Shown: piece after piece, positions 17,997 through 25,982 of the stretch
Numbering within the stretch: position 1 is the first letter of the stretch
Layout of the letters: each line of letters opens with the position of its first letter
NCBI RefSeq assembly: GCF_003428165.1
Contig: NZ_QLIQ01000003.1
Coordinates: forward strand, 1-64,000
Origin: Cysteiniphilum litorale
Lineage (GTDB): Bacteria > Pseudomonadota > Gammaproteobacteria > Francisellales > Francisellaceae
DNA length: 64,000 nt
Direction: 5' to 3'
The notes under the pieces: model-generated
Told to the model about the DNA's origin: nothing
What the model saw: the letters and a program-made list of their open reading frames with translations, nothing else
The model's database searches: none
Program-made: the position numbers and the translations under genes

Positions 17997-18749
17997 TTAG
18001 AATTTACTCAAAACATACAAAGCACAAGCAACAATAAACATTATGGTTGGGAAAATAACTATCCAACGACAGAATGCAAAGCAACACAACTCTCCTCCTT
18101 TTTGAAACCACTCAGGCTTACTATAGATAAGCCATGGATATAGACATACACACCTAAAATATTTAGTTTTAAACGCGAATAAGTAAGGTGTTTTTTCATC
18201 CAACTTTAAACACCAGATAGCTGTAAAGCCAAAAGCGCCTTGCAAGAAAGCATTAATAATATAATTATTTGTTAGATTATCTTTAGAACCCATTTGTTTT
18301 AACTTTAAATAAATCGATTCAAAATAAATTTCATCCAGTCTTTTACATGCTCCTTGATTTATCAAAAAAAGTATAAAGACAGTAACCTCACTTATTATTA
18401 AAACAAATACAAAAGCAACAACATACTCTCCTTTGGTCAATGATGCGTATGTAAAAAAACAACATACAGCCATAATCAACAAGCCAAGGATAAACCAAAA
18501 AAATCTTAAAGAGATAAAATATATAATGATTAGAATTAAAGGAGTCATCAAAAAAAATGGTGCCACTGAAATAGTTAGCAGCAATATTATAAGCGATAGC
18601 AAACGCCTAAACCGATAAGCTTTTTTTATTTCTTCATCTTTTGCAAAATTCATTAAATAATAATCATCTTTTACAAGCTTACACTCAAGCCAATTTCTAC
18701 TCCATTTTTTGGGCATATCAGAGCTATCTTGTTTATCTTTTAATACCAC
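17997..18749 (-). CDS. Polytopic membrane protein of unknown function
   Basis: A 250-residue protein with a hydrophilic start (50 residues, including SRNWLECKLVKDDYYLMNF). Membrane segments lie at about 50-70, 73-100, 107-128 and near the C-terminus (223-248). The central part has aromatic and cysteine-rich patches (YFRCVCLYPWLIY). The start is GTG with an excellent AAGGAG ribosome binding site; no family recognised. It lies between hlyD and the broken RTX gene, 19 nt before the latter, mirroring the membrane gene that precedes the intact RTX gene. Confidence 0.6.
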   Translation of the reverse strand: MVLKDKQDSSDMPKKWSRNWLECKLVKDDYYLMNFAKDEEIKKAYRFRRLLSLIILLLTISVAPFFLMTPLILIIIYFISLRFFWFILGLLIMAVCCFFTYASLTKGEYVVAFVFVLIISEVTVFILFLINQGACKRLDEIYFESIYLKLKQMGSKDNLTNNYIINAFLQGAFGFTAIWCLKLDEKTPYLFAFKTKYFRCVCLYPWLIYSKPEWFQKGGELCCFAFCRWIVIFPTIMFIVACALYVLSKF

Positions 18750-18862
18750 GATTATCTCCTTACATGCTTTTCACAAAACAACATCACCAATTCATTCAAA
18801 CTAAGCCTTCAAAAAATTGTAGAGAATTCCCACCATCAAACTTTTCATATCCTTGCTCAGTG

Positions 18863-20284
18863 TCACCGTTCATGCAAGCTTTCTTTAAACGCCTTAGTTA
18901 ACGGACTTAGGAAATATTCAATAATTCGTCTTTCGCCGGTTTTCACTTCAACGGTCACCGTCATGCCTGAGCGAATGGGGAAATCCTTTCCTTGCTTGTG
19001 TAATGTCGTGCTATCAAGCTTTGCAATGACTTTAAAGACCAATCCCAACTGTTGATCGTCAATCGCATCGTCACTTATCTCAACGATCTCACCGGTTAAT
19101 AAGCCATATTCAGTAAAAGGATACGTATCGATCTTGACTTGCACCTTTTGCCCTTCATGCACATAGCCAATATCTTTATTTGAGATCATGGCATTAACTT
19201 CTAGTGGACTATCTTTGGGAATAATCTGCATTAATACTTGAGCGGGCGTCACCACCGCACCAATGGTATGCACAGATAAGCTCTGGACAAAGCCTGATAG
19301 TGGCGCACTTAGGCTTTGTGCCTGCTGCATTAGTTGATATTTATTAAGCTCATTGCTTAGGCTTTTAAAATCCTTTTGATTTAATTCTATCTGTTCTAAC
19401 ACTTGCGCTAAATAATCCGCTTTAGCACGCATAAGCGCACTATTTTTACTGCTAATATTTGCAGTTAACTGCGCTACTGTTGCCTTGTGTTGTGCTAATG
19501 CTTGCTCGGTCTCAATCACCGCTTTTTGACTTTGTAACATATCAGCTTTTGAGCCATAGTCATTTTGATGCAGGGTTTGGTACATGCTGTTTTGCTCGGT
19601 AATAATCGGCAGTGTCTTATTGAGCATTTCAAGTTGCATCTCAAGTGCTGTTTTCTCCGCTTTGGCGGCATTAACCTCAGACGCAAGATAATCAATATCC
19701 GCACTATAGGCTTGCCATTTTCGCCATATCAGCTCAAGCAAAGCATCTCTTTCTGTTGACGTTAATCCTTGTGTAAACAACAGCTCATCAATATCCTTTT
19801 TTGCTAATCCATCCTTCGTTGCTAACTGTAATAACTGATAAAGGCTTTGGTACTCTTTCAACATAAAGTACGCCACCTTGCGCTGTTGCGTAATATTCTC
19901 AATATCAGCCTGAGTAATGCGCTGATCTAACTCAATCAATACTTGCCCTTTTGTTACCAGCTGACCATCTTTTACCAAAATCGCTTTAATCACCCCTTTC
20001 TCTAACGGTTGAATTAATTTAACTTGCGCTTCGGGTACGACCTTACCTTGTGCGCTCACAATAACATCCATTTTGCCAAAGCATGCCCATAGTACCGCAA
20101 TGACAATTAACACAACCAAAAGCCACATCATGATGCGCGCTAAGGGGTGCGGTGGTCTCTCTTCAATCTCAAGTGCCAAGGGTAGAAAACTTAACGCATC
20201 CTTTTGCTGATTGCGTCTGTCTTGCCATTGCACCAATCGCTGATAAAGTTGGACAATTTTGCGATATAACTTTCTCATAATCAT
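18863..20284 (-). CDS. Type I secretion membrane fusion protein (HlyD family)
   Basis: The periplasmic adaptor that links the inner-membrane ABC exporter to an outer-membrane TolC-like channel. It has a short basic cytoplasmic part, one membrane anchor (IMMWLLVVLIVIAVLWACF, about 47-65) and a lipoyl/barrel-sandwich half starting KVVPEAQVKLIQPLEKG. A long coiled-coil hairpin covers about residues 120-310, followed by the second lipoyl half and a C-terminal beta domain ending GMTVTVEVKTGERRIIEYFLSPL, typical of HlyD. Its start overlaps the transporter stop by 4 nt. No TolC gene is present in the window. Confidence 0.9.
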   Translation of the reverse strand: MIMRKLYRKIVQLYQRLVQWQDRRNQQKDALSFLPLALEIEERPPHPLARIMMWLLVVLIVIAVLWACFGKMDVIVSAQGKVVPEAQVKLIQPLEKGVIKAILVKDGQLVTKGQVLIELDQRITQADIENITQQRKVAYFMLKEYQSLYQLLQLATKDGLAKKDIDELLFTQGLTSTERDALLELIWRKWQAYSADIDYLASEVNAAKAEKTALEMQLEMLNKTLPIITEQNSMYQTLHQNDYGSKADMLQSQKAVIETEQALAQHKATVAQLTANISSKNSALMRAKADYLAQVLEQIELNQKDFKSLSNELNKYQLMQQAQSLSAPLSGFVQSLSVHTIGAVVTPAQVLMQIIPKDSPLEVNAMISNKDIGYVHEGQKVQVKIDTYPFTEYGLLTGEIVEISDDAIDDQQLGLVFKVIAKLDSTTLHKQGKDFPIRSGMTVTVEVKTGERRIIEYFLSPLTKAFKESLHER

Positions 20285-22404
20285 CCCCTTGTACTTGCAA
20301 ATTGTGCACGATACAGCTTGGCATAGTGACCACCCAATGCTAATAGTTCATTATGACTTCCTTCCTCAACCACTTTACCTGCTTCAAGATAGATAATCTT
20401 ATCGCAATGCATCACCGTTGATAGTCTATGAGCAATAATAAACACCGTGCGATTATGGGTGATTTCACGCATATTCTGCTGAATCATGCGCTCGGATTCA
20501 TAATCTAAAGCCGATGTTGCCTCATCAAAAATAAGTATTTTAGGCTCATTGATCAATGCTCTGGCGATGGCAATACGTTGTTTTTGCCCACCAGAGAAAT
20601 TAGCACCTTGCTCCTCTACAATCGTGTCATAACCATGTTTTAATTTGATAATAAACTCATCAGCTCCTGATAATTTAGCCGCATTGATGACTACATCCAA
20701 AGAAGCCCCTGAGCACGTCAGCGCAATATTCTCACGAATACTACGATTAAATAAAAAGCTCTCTTGTGACACCACGCCGATCTGTTGCCTTAACCATACA
20801 GCACTTAATGCTGAGATATCAGCACCATCGAGTAAAATACTGCCTGATTGCGGTAGGTAAAGCTTTTGTAAGAGTTTTGCTAATGTGCTTTTACCTGAGC
20901 CTGAGCGCCCGACAATACCAACGGTTTGATTGGCTTCAACATTGAAGCTGATCTCTTTTAGTACCGCAGGGGTATTGATGCCATAATGAAATGTAAGATT
21001 CTTAAATTCGATACTTCCAGATAATTGGGCTAATTGCTGATTATTGCTTACGGTCGATCCTTCCGCTGCGGTATTTAAAATATCCCCCAAACGTTTTAAT
21101 GATATACGTGCTTGCTGAAAGTCTTGCCATAATTGCACTACTTTTAAAATAGGACTGGTAACACGTCCGGCGAGCATATTAAAAGCAATCAATTGACCAA
21201 TGGTTAAGTCACCTGAAATCACTAAGTTAACCCCTAGGAAAATAATTAAAAGTGTCGTGATCTTGCTAATAAATTGTGCAATTTGAGAAGTGATATTACT
21301 TAAGTTGCGTGCGCGAAAGTTGGTTCGCACGTAATTTGCTAGATTATCTTCCCATTTATGTTGCATTTGTGGCTCAATTGCTGATGATTTAACGGTTTGA
21401 ATTCCGGTTAATGATTCGGTTAGAAATGCTTGATTTTTGGCACCTTCTTTAAATGCCTGATCAAGGCGCGCTTTTAGTATTGGGGTAATGAAAAGTGATA
21501 ACACAACATAACAAGGAATGGTTGCCAATACGATTAAGGTTAATTTGACTGAATAAAACCACATGACCGCGAAAAAGATAAAAGTAAATCCAAGATCAAT
21601 GAACAAGGTCAATGCACTACTGGTCAAAAACTCACGAATACTGTCAAGCTCTTTAACACGTGCCACACTTAATCCCACTTGCCGCGCCTCAAAATAGGCA
21701 AGAGGTAAACTTAACAAATGCTGATACAGTTTCGTGCCAAGCTCAACATCAACACGACTTGTGGTATGCGCAAACAAATAGGTGCGAATCGCACCTAAGA
21801 TTACCTCAAAAATACTCACTGCCACAAAGCCAATGGCTAATATCTCCAATGTGGTTAAGGCTTGATGGACAACCACTTTATCCATTACCACTTGGAAAAA
21901 TAGTGGTGTTACCAGAGCAAATAACTGCAAGAAAAATGACGCGATAAGCACATCACGAAAGACGTGTTTGTATTTCCATAGTGCCGGAATAAACCATTTG
22001 ATATTAAATGCCTTATCTTTTGAGGTATTATTTTTAGGATTGAGATAGATGACTTTACCATTAAATAATTGACTAAATTCAGCTGATGATAAACTCGTCA
22101 GCTCATTACTATTAGCTAAAATCACAAGATACTCTTGTTGATCATTAACACCGACCAAAACAAAATAATCGTTTTTGCCAACAATAATCGCAGGTAGCGT
22201 AGATAGCTTAATACTCGCCATATCGCAGCTTGCCTCTTTGGCATGAAAACCATTGGCTTTAAGTGCTCGCATCAATGCCATATGTTCAAATATGCCATCC
22301 ACAGCGAACTGATGAAAAATCGTTTTAGGATCTAACGCCACCTGATATAAACTGGCTGCTTGTATTAGCGCTAATAACGCTGTATTTTGCTGATAACTTT
22401 GCAT
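20281..22404 (-). CDS. Type I secretion ABC transporter (HlyB/LapB-like)
   Basis: A 707-residue exporter with three parts. The N-terminal 130 residues are a C39-like domain in which the catalytic Cys is absent (ALLALIQAASLYQ), as in HlyB-type RTX exporters rather than bacteriocin-processing ones. The six-helix membrane domain covers about 150-430. The ATPase has Walker A GRSGSGKST, signature FSGGQKQR, Walker B ILIFDEATSALD and H-loop IIAHRLST. Gene order hlyB-hlyD, followed by RTX genes on the same strand, indicates that the RTX protein is its cargo (inference). Confidence 0.92.
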   Translation of the reverse strand: MQSYQQNTALLALIQAASLYQVALDPKTIFHQFAVDGIFEHMALMRALKANGFHAKEASCDMASIKLSTLPAIIVGKNDYFVLVGVNDQQEYLVILANSNELTSLSSAEFSQLFNGKVIYLNPKNNTSKDKAFNIKWFIPALWKYKHVFRDVLIASFFLQLFALVTPLFFQVVMDKVVVHQALTTLEILAIGFVAVSIFEVILGAIRTYLFAHTTSRVDVELGTKLYQHLLSLPLAYFEARQVGLSVARVKELDSIREFLTSSALTLFIDLGFTFIFFAVMWFYSVKLTLIVLATIPCYVVLSLFITPILKARLDQAFKEGAKNQAFLTESLTGIQTVKSSAIEPQMQHKWEDNLANYVRTNFRARNLSNITSQIAQFISKITTLLIIFLGVNLVISGDLTIGQLIAFNMLAGRVTSPILKVVQLWQDFQQARISLKRLGDILNTAAEGSTVSNNQQLAQLSGSIEFKNLTFHYGINTPAVLKEISFNVEANQTVGIVGRSGSGKSTLAKLLQKLYLPQSGSILLDGADISALSAVWLRQQIGVVSQESFLFNRSIRENIALTCSGASLDVVINAAKLSGADEFIIKLKHGYDTIVEEQGANFSGGQKQRIAIARALINEPKILIFDEATSALDYESERMIQQNMREITHNRTVFIIAHRLSTVMHCDKIIYLEAGKVVEEGSHNELLALGGHYAKLYRAQFASTRG

Positions 22405-22631
22405 ATCATCGCCCCGAAATTTTGCCCGCTCAAGGTAAAATATAGATCAAAAAACAGATAAATAAAGAATGGTTTTAATATTATCTGTGGAAATTCACTA
22501 ACAGAAACTCTGTAAACTGGTTTGTGATAGGTATGGCATCATGTTTTAAGATACTTGATCTAATAAGCACTTGACTTAATCCTCAAAAATTTAGACACTC
22601 ATGGGCAGTTTAAATCATACTGTATGAAATC
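22405..22631. other. Divergent intergenic region between the exporter and plsY
   Basis: 227 bp of AT-rich DNA that must carry promoters for both directions. It contains one copy of the 45-bp repeat shared with the pheS upstream region (22490-22534). A TTGACT at 22571-22576 could be a -35 for plsY, but no convincing -10 is found. Confidence 0.45.
22490..22534 (+). repeat. 45-bp intergenic repeat, copy 1
   Basis: This 45-bp stretch matches the reverse complement of 29496-29540 with five mismatches. The most conserved part is CTGTAAACTGGTTTGTGAT. Both copies lie upstream of housekeeping genes (plsY, pheS) and in the same orientation relative to them. Confidence 0.7.
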
Positions 22632-23225
22632 ATGCTATTTATTTTAATGCTTATCATTGGCTACTTATTTGGCTCAATTAATAGTGCCATCATTACTTGT
22701 AAACTTATGGGTTTACCTTCACCACGCAGTATTGGTTCCGGTAATCCAGGAGCGACCAATGTTTTACGTCTAGGTGGCAAAAAAGCCGCAGCAATCACCC
22801 TTTTAGGTGATGCACTGAAAGGCTTAATTCCTGTACTCATTGCCCATGCTTTACACTTAAGCGCAACTGAGATTGGTTATGTTGCACTTCTTGCCGTTAT
22901 TGGGCATATATTTCCTGTGTTCTTTGGTTTTAAAGGTGGCAAAGGCGTCGCTACCTTAATTGGTGTCATTCTTGGATTTTATTGGTTGATTGGCGTTATT
23001 TTCCTTGCCACATGGCTCATATGCGCATTAATTACCAAATACTCTTCATTATCTGCATTAATTGCGACGATTGTTTCTGCTGTTTGTGTGATTTTCATCT
23101 TTAGTTTTCAAAGCGCACTGCCATTTATTATCATTGCGATTATTGTCATCTTAAGACACCACGAAAATATTAAGCGCTTAATCAATGGTAGTGAAAGCAA
23201 AATAGGTCAAAAGAAAAATGCCTGA
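22632..23225 (+). CDS. plsY: Acyl-phosphate:glycerol-3-phosphate acyltransferase
   Basis: Inner-membrane enzyme that makes lysophosphatidate from acyl-phosphate and glycerol-3-phosphate, the first step of phospholipid synthesis. The 197-residue protein has five membrane segments. Conserved loops are GSINSAIITCKLMGLPSPRSIGSGNPGATNVLR (motif 1, GSGNPGATN) and FKGGKGVAT (motif 2), with a C-terminal RHHENIKRLINGSE (motif 3). Its end overlaps the mutM start by 8 nt. Confidence 0.95.
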   Translation: MLFILMLIIGYLFGSINSAIITCKLMGLPSPRSIGSGNPGATNVLRLGGKKAAAITLLGDALKGLIPVLIAHALHLSATEIGYVALLAVIGHIFPVFFGFKGGKGVATLIGVILGFYWLIGVIFLATWLICALITKYSSLSALIATIVSAVCVIFIFSFQSALPFIIIAIIVILRHHENIKRLINGSESKIGQKKNA

Positions 23226-24036
23226 ATTACCTGAAGTCGAGACGGTTAAAAACGGTCTTAGCTTACATTGCTTAAAGCGCAAAATCATAAGCGCTCATAC
23301 TTATATTGATAAACTACGCTACCCACTGGATCCTAAGCTTAGTGACAAAGTGACTAACCAATCAATTCATGATATCTCAAGGCGCGGCAAGCATTTGATT
23401 ATCACCTTAGATGATTATGCATTGATTATTCATCTTGGCATGTCTGGTGTTTTACAAATTACTGATAGTAATGCCTATCAGCATAAAAAACATGATCATA
23501 TTGTTTTACAACTCGATGACGGTCAGACAATCTTTTATCATGACCCTCGGCGCTTTGGTTATTGGGATATTACCGACAGTGATCCTTTAGAGCATAAATA
23601 CTTTTTAAACTACGGTCCTGAGCCTTTGACGCAACATTTTAATAGTCTCTATTTGCAACGCGCACTTAACGCACGCACACAAGCGATCAAAAATGTGATT
23701 ATGGATAATAAAATCGTTGTTGGTGTTGGCAATATCTATGCCTGTGAAAGCTTATTTAAGGCAGGTATTTCACCGTTAAAACCCGCTAATACCTTAACAA
23801 AAAATGAGATCAGCAAGCTTATCGATGCCATCCAATCCACGTTGTTGCAAGCGATTAAAGCCGGTGGCACCACTTTAAAAGACTACAAAAATGCCACAGG
23901 CAAACCTGGTTATTTTGCCCAATCTTTAGCGGTTTACGGGCAAAAAGACAAAGCATGCCAGATCTGTTCAACCGTCATTTCATCGATTGTTATCAATCAA
24001 CGCAACACCTTTTATTGCCCACAGTGCCAACCATAA
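23218..24036 (+). CDS. mutM: Formamidopyrimidine-DNA glycosylase
   Basis: Excises 8-oxoguanine and formamidopyrimidine bases from DNA by beta/delta elimination. The start MPELPEVETV carries the catalytic Pro2 and Glu3. SRRGKHLIITL holds the conserved Lys. HLGMSG, DPRRFG and the helix-two-turn-helix region (VGVGNIYACESLFKAGI) follow. The C-terminal zinc finger is intact (CQIC ... CPQC). Length 272 matches the family. It lies between plsY and holA in one probable operon. Confidence 0.96.
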   Translation: MPELPEVETVKNGLSLHCLKRKIISAHTYIDKLRYPLDPKLSDKVTNQSIHDISRRGKHLIITLDDYALIIHLGMSGVLQITDSNAYQHKKHDHIVLQLDDGQTIFYHDPRRFGYWDITDSDPLEHKYFLNYGPEPLTQHFNSLYLQRALNARTQAIKNVIMDNKIVVGVGNIYACESLFKAGISPLKPANTLTKNEISKLIDAIQSTLLQAIKAGGTTLKDYKNATGKPGYFAQSLAVYGQKDKACQICSTVISSIVINQRNTFYCPQCQP

Positions 24037-24048
24037 GGGAAAAGAGTA

Positions 24049-25041
24049 ATGATCAAAGCAACGAACTATCTAGAAGCCTTAAAAGCCATTGAAAAAAAAG
24101 ACTTCCCTTGTTATATCATCACCGGCAAAGAGCCTTATCAAAAAAATAAACTCATTGAAGAAATTAATGCCAAATATAAAGCACTAAACTTTGAGATTCT
24201 GCGTACGCAAATCATCAACCAGCAGTATGATTTTTTACAAAGCAACTTCAATAGCTTTAGCCTGTTTGCTGAAGAGCGTTTATTGCAACTCACCATTACT
24301 AAAGCGCCTGATAAGAATGCGCAAAAACTGCTCGTTGATTGCCTTAAAAACATCTCTCAAAGTGATCGTTTTTTATTGATATTTGACGATCTAACAAGCG
24401 CGCAACAAAAAACCAAATGGTTTCAATCGCTTGTGCAAAAGGCATTATACATTCAAGTATGGCCAGTTAGCATTCAAGAGTCGATTAAACTCATTAAATT
24501 TGAGCTTAGCTCTCTAAATAAACCGATTACATTAACCGAAGACGCCCTGATGCTCTTAGCACAAAAAACCGAAGGCAATCTCTTTGCTGCTAACCAAATG
24601 ATTAGCTTACTGCAACATCAACCACAGACGCACTTTGATGATAAGACGCTTACTGATTATTTATCCAATGCGATGAATTACGATGTATTTGATCTGGCAC
24701 AAAGCCTTATTGAGCAGAATATGAATCGCTCACTGGTGATATTACAGCATCTATTCAAAGAGCGTGTTGAAAGTGCCATTATTCTTTGGGCAATTTTAAA
24801 AGAGTTACGCATTTGCTATAACCTAAGCACACAAACGCCACAACAGCAACAACAGACCTTTATACGCAACAATATCTGGAAAACACGGCAAGCCGTCTAT
24901 GCACGCCTAGCTAGAAAATTTAGCAGGCAGCATTATGCCAAGCTTTTTAATCAATGCTTTGCCATTGATTTACTCGTTAAAGGAATCGAACAAGGCGATG
25001 TAGAGCAAGCGTTAACTGAGCTAGTATGTCAATTACATTAG
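24049..25041 (+). CDS. holA: DNA polymerase III delta subunit
   Basis: Clamp-loader subunit that opens the beta sliding clamp. The 330-residue protein has the HolA organisation: the N-terminal FPCYIITGKEPYQKNKLIEEI, the SFSLFAEERLLQLTITKAPDKNAQK clamp-interacting region, a central helical lid (AQKTEGNLFAANQMISLLQ) and a C-terminal collar domain. It has a GGGAAAAGAG-type ribosome binding site and lies 12 bp after mutM. Its last 4 nt overlap the convergent pseudopilin gene. Confidence 0.9.
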   Translation: MIKATNYLEALKAIEKKDFPCYIITGKEPYQKNKLIEEINAKYKALNFEILRTQIINQQYDFLQSNFNSFSLFAEERLLQLTITKAPDKNAQKLLVDCLKNISQSDRFLLIFDDLTSAQQKTKWFQSLVQKALYIQVWPVSIQESIKLIKFELSSLNKPITLTEDALMLLAQKTEGNLFAANQMISLLQHQPQTHFDDKTLTDYLSNAMNYDVFDLAQSLIEQNMNRSLVILQHLFKERVESAIILWAILKELRICYNLSTQTPQQQQQTFIRNNIWKTRQAVYARLARKFSRQHYAKLFNQCFAIDLLVKGIEQGDVEQALTELVCQLH

Positions 25042-25601
25042 CACACTTGTGAGGTACTAAAAATATCAATCTTGATTCTGCCAATCATATTAATCACTAC
25101 TTCTCGATCATAATGCCCCGCGCCTTGCCCATCAACGGTAGCGCAATAACGTAAAGATGCAGCGGTTGAGGATAATCCACTTGGCTGAAATTCCATCGAA
25201 TCACCATTTGTACTTGAAATATACTCTCCTGTGGTTGGTGCCTCAACCGTTGTAATAATACGATCAACATCAGTAGACACCCCCGTTGAACTTGTAAATA
25301 AAATCAAGCGATTATTCCCCCAATTACTTGCTGGTACCGTCGCACAGGTAGCACCATCCGTGCTTGGGCACAAAAATACTGATGTTACTTCTGACATTGC
25401 TGTGATTCTGCCTAACTCTAAAGCCGCTTTGACTTTATCTAAATAAATTTCTGAATTAGCGCGCCCAAAAGTGCCAACCATCAAAGGCACAGCAACTGCA
25501 ATAACAATCGCCATTACAACAATAACCACCATCCCTTCAATCAAGCTAAAGCCTAGATTTCGAGCGCCTCTGTTGTTTTTGCCATTTTTTCTCATCTTCA
25601 T
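25038..25601 (-). CDS. FimT/GspH-type minor pseudopilin
   Basis: A type IV prepilin-like protein of 187 residues. The leader MKMRKNGKNNRGARNLG is followed by FSLIEGMVVIVVMAIVIAV, giving the prepilin peptidase site G/F with Glu at mature position 5 and the hydrophobic assembly helix. The C-terminal domain is beta-rich, with cysteines (FLCPSTDGATC, RYCATVDG, final SQVC) as in GspH/FimT proteins that prime pili and, in some species, bind DNA during uptake. No other pilus genes are nearby. Confidence 0.82.
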   Translation of the reverse strand: MKMRKNGKNNRGARNLGFSLIEGMVVIVVMAIVIAVAVPLMVGTFGRANSEIYLDKVKAALELGRITAMSEVTSVFLCPSTDGATCATVPASNWGNNRLILFTSSTGVSTDVDRIITTVEAPTTGEYISSTNGDSMEFQPSGLSSTAASLRYCATVDGQGAGHYDREVVINMIGRIKIDIFSTSQVC

Positions 25602-25602
25602 A

Positions 25603-25630
25603 TTGCAATTAACTCCATATTCCCTATAAT
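25603..25630 (+). promoter_or_regulatory. Promoter of tRNA-Lys
   Basis: TTGCAA (25603-25608) and a perfect TATAAT (25625-25630) are separated by 16 bp. The tRNA starts 14 nt after the -10. The GC-rich stretch after the -10 (GTGCCCTG) resembles the discriminator of stringently controlled stable-RNA promoters. Confidence 0.8.
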
Positions 25631-25643
25631 GTGCCCTGTCTTT

Positions 25644-25719
25644 GGGTCGTTAGCTCAGTCGGTAGAGCAGTTGGCTTTTAACCAATTGGTCGCAGGTTCG
25701 AATCCTGCACGACCCACCA
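25644..25719 (+). tRNA. tRNA-Lys (anticodon TTT)
   Basis: A 76-nt cloverleaf with encoded CCA. The acceptor stem GGGTCGT pairs with ACGACCC. The D arm is GCTCAGTCGGTAGAGC, the anticodon stem GTTGG/CCAAT encloses the loop CTTTTAA, and the T arm is GCAGGTTCGAATCCTGC. The anticodon TTT reads both Lys codons. Confidence 0.97.
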
Positions 25720-25811
25720 TTATTCATAATCATCATAATATTTCATATTTTTAGTGATTCTAGTCAACAATATGCACTGATACAAATCTATAATTGGTAT
25801 ATTAAAAAAGC

Positions 25812-25976
25812 CTAGCCCAAAGGTTTTAAAATAGCATAGCCCTTTAGAGTGCTTTGATGAAAAACCTCAGGGATTCTAGCCCAATCTAACACTTGCACTA
25901 GAATAGGAATATTTGATATCTGTATTGCTTCCTTAAAAGCTTGTAGTTCAGAAGTATGTAATGGTTTCAAAATCAC
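25812..25976 (-). pseudogene. C-terminal remnant of an MNT-type nucleotidyltransferase
   Basis: A 54-codon frame from GTG 25976 to TAG contains ISNIPILVQVLDWARIPEVF. This closely resembles the end of small nucleotidyltransferase domains (the VDLVDW..I...F pattern), the antitoxin half of HepT/MNT pairs. The N-terminal GSRA.G and DxD motifs are absent. The frame continues in phase from pheT, just after its TAG at 25983-25985, separated by two codons. Most likely a gene remnant; readthrough from pheT is conceivable but unsupported. Confidence 0.45.
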
Positions 25977-25982
25977 GAGATA

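Noticed and set aside
20281-22404. Bacteriocin exporter with an active C39 peptidase
   Set aside because: The catalytic Cys of the N-terminal domain is missing and there is no double-glycine leader peptide gene nearby; RTX cargo fits better.
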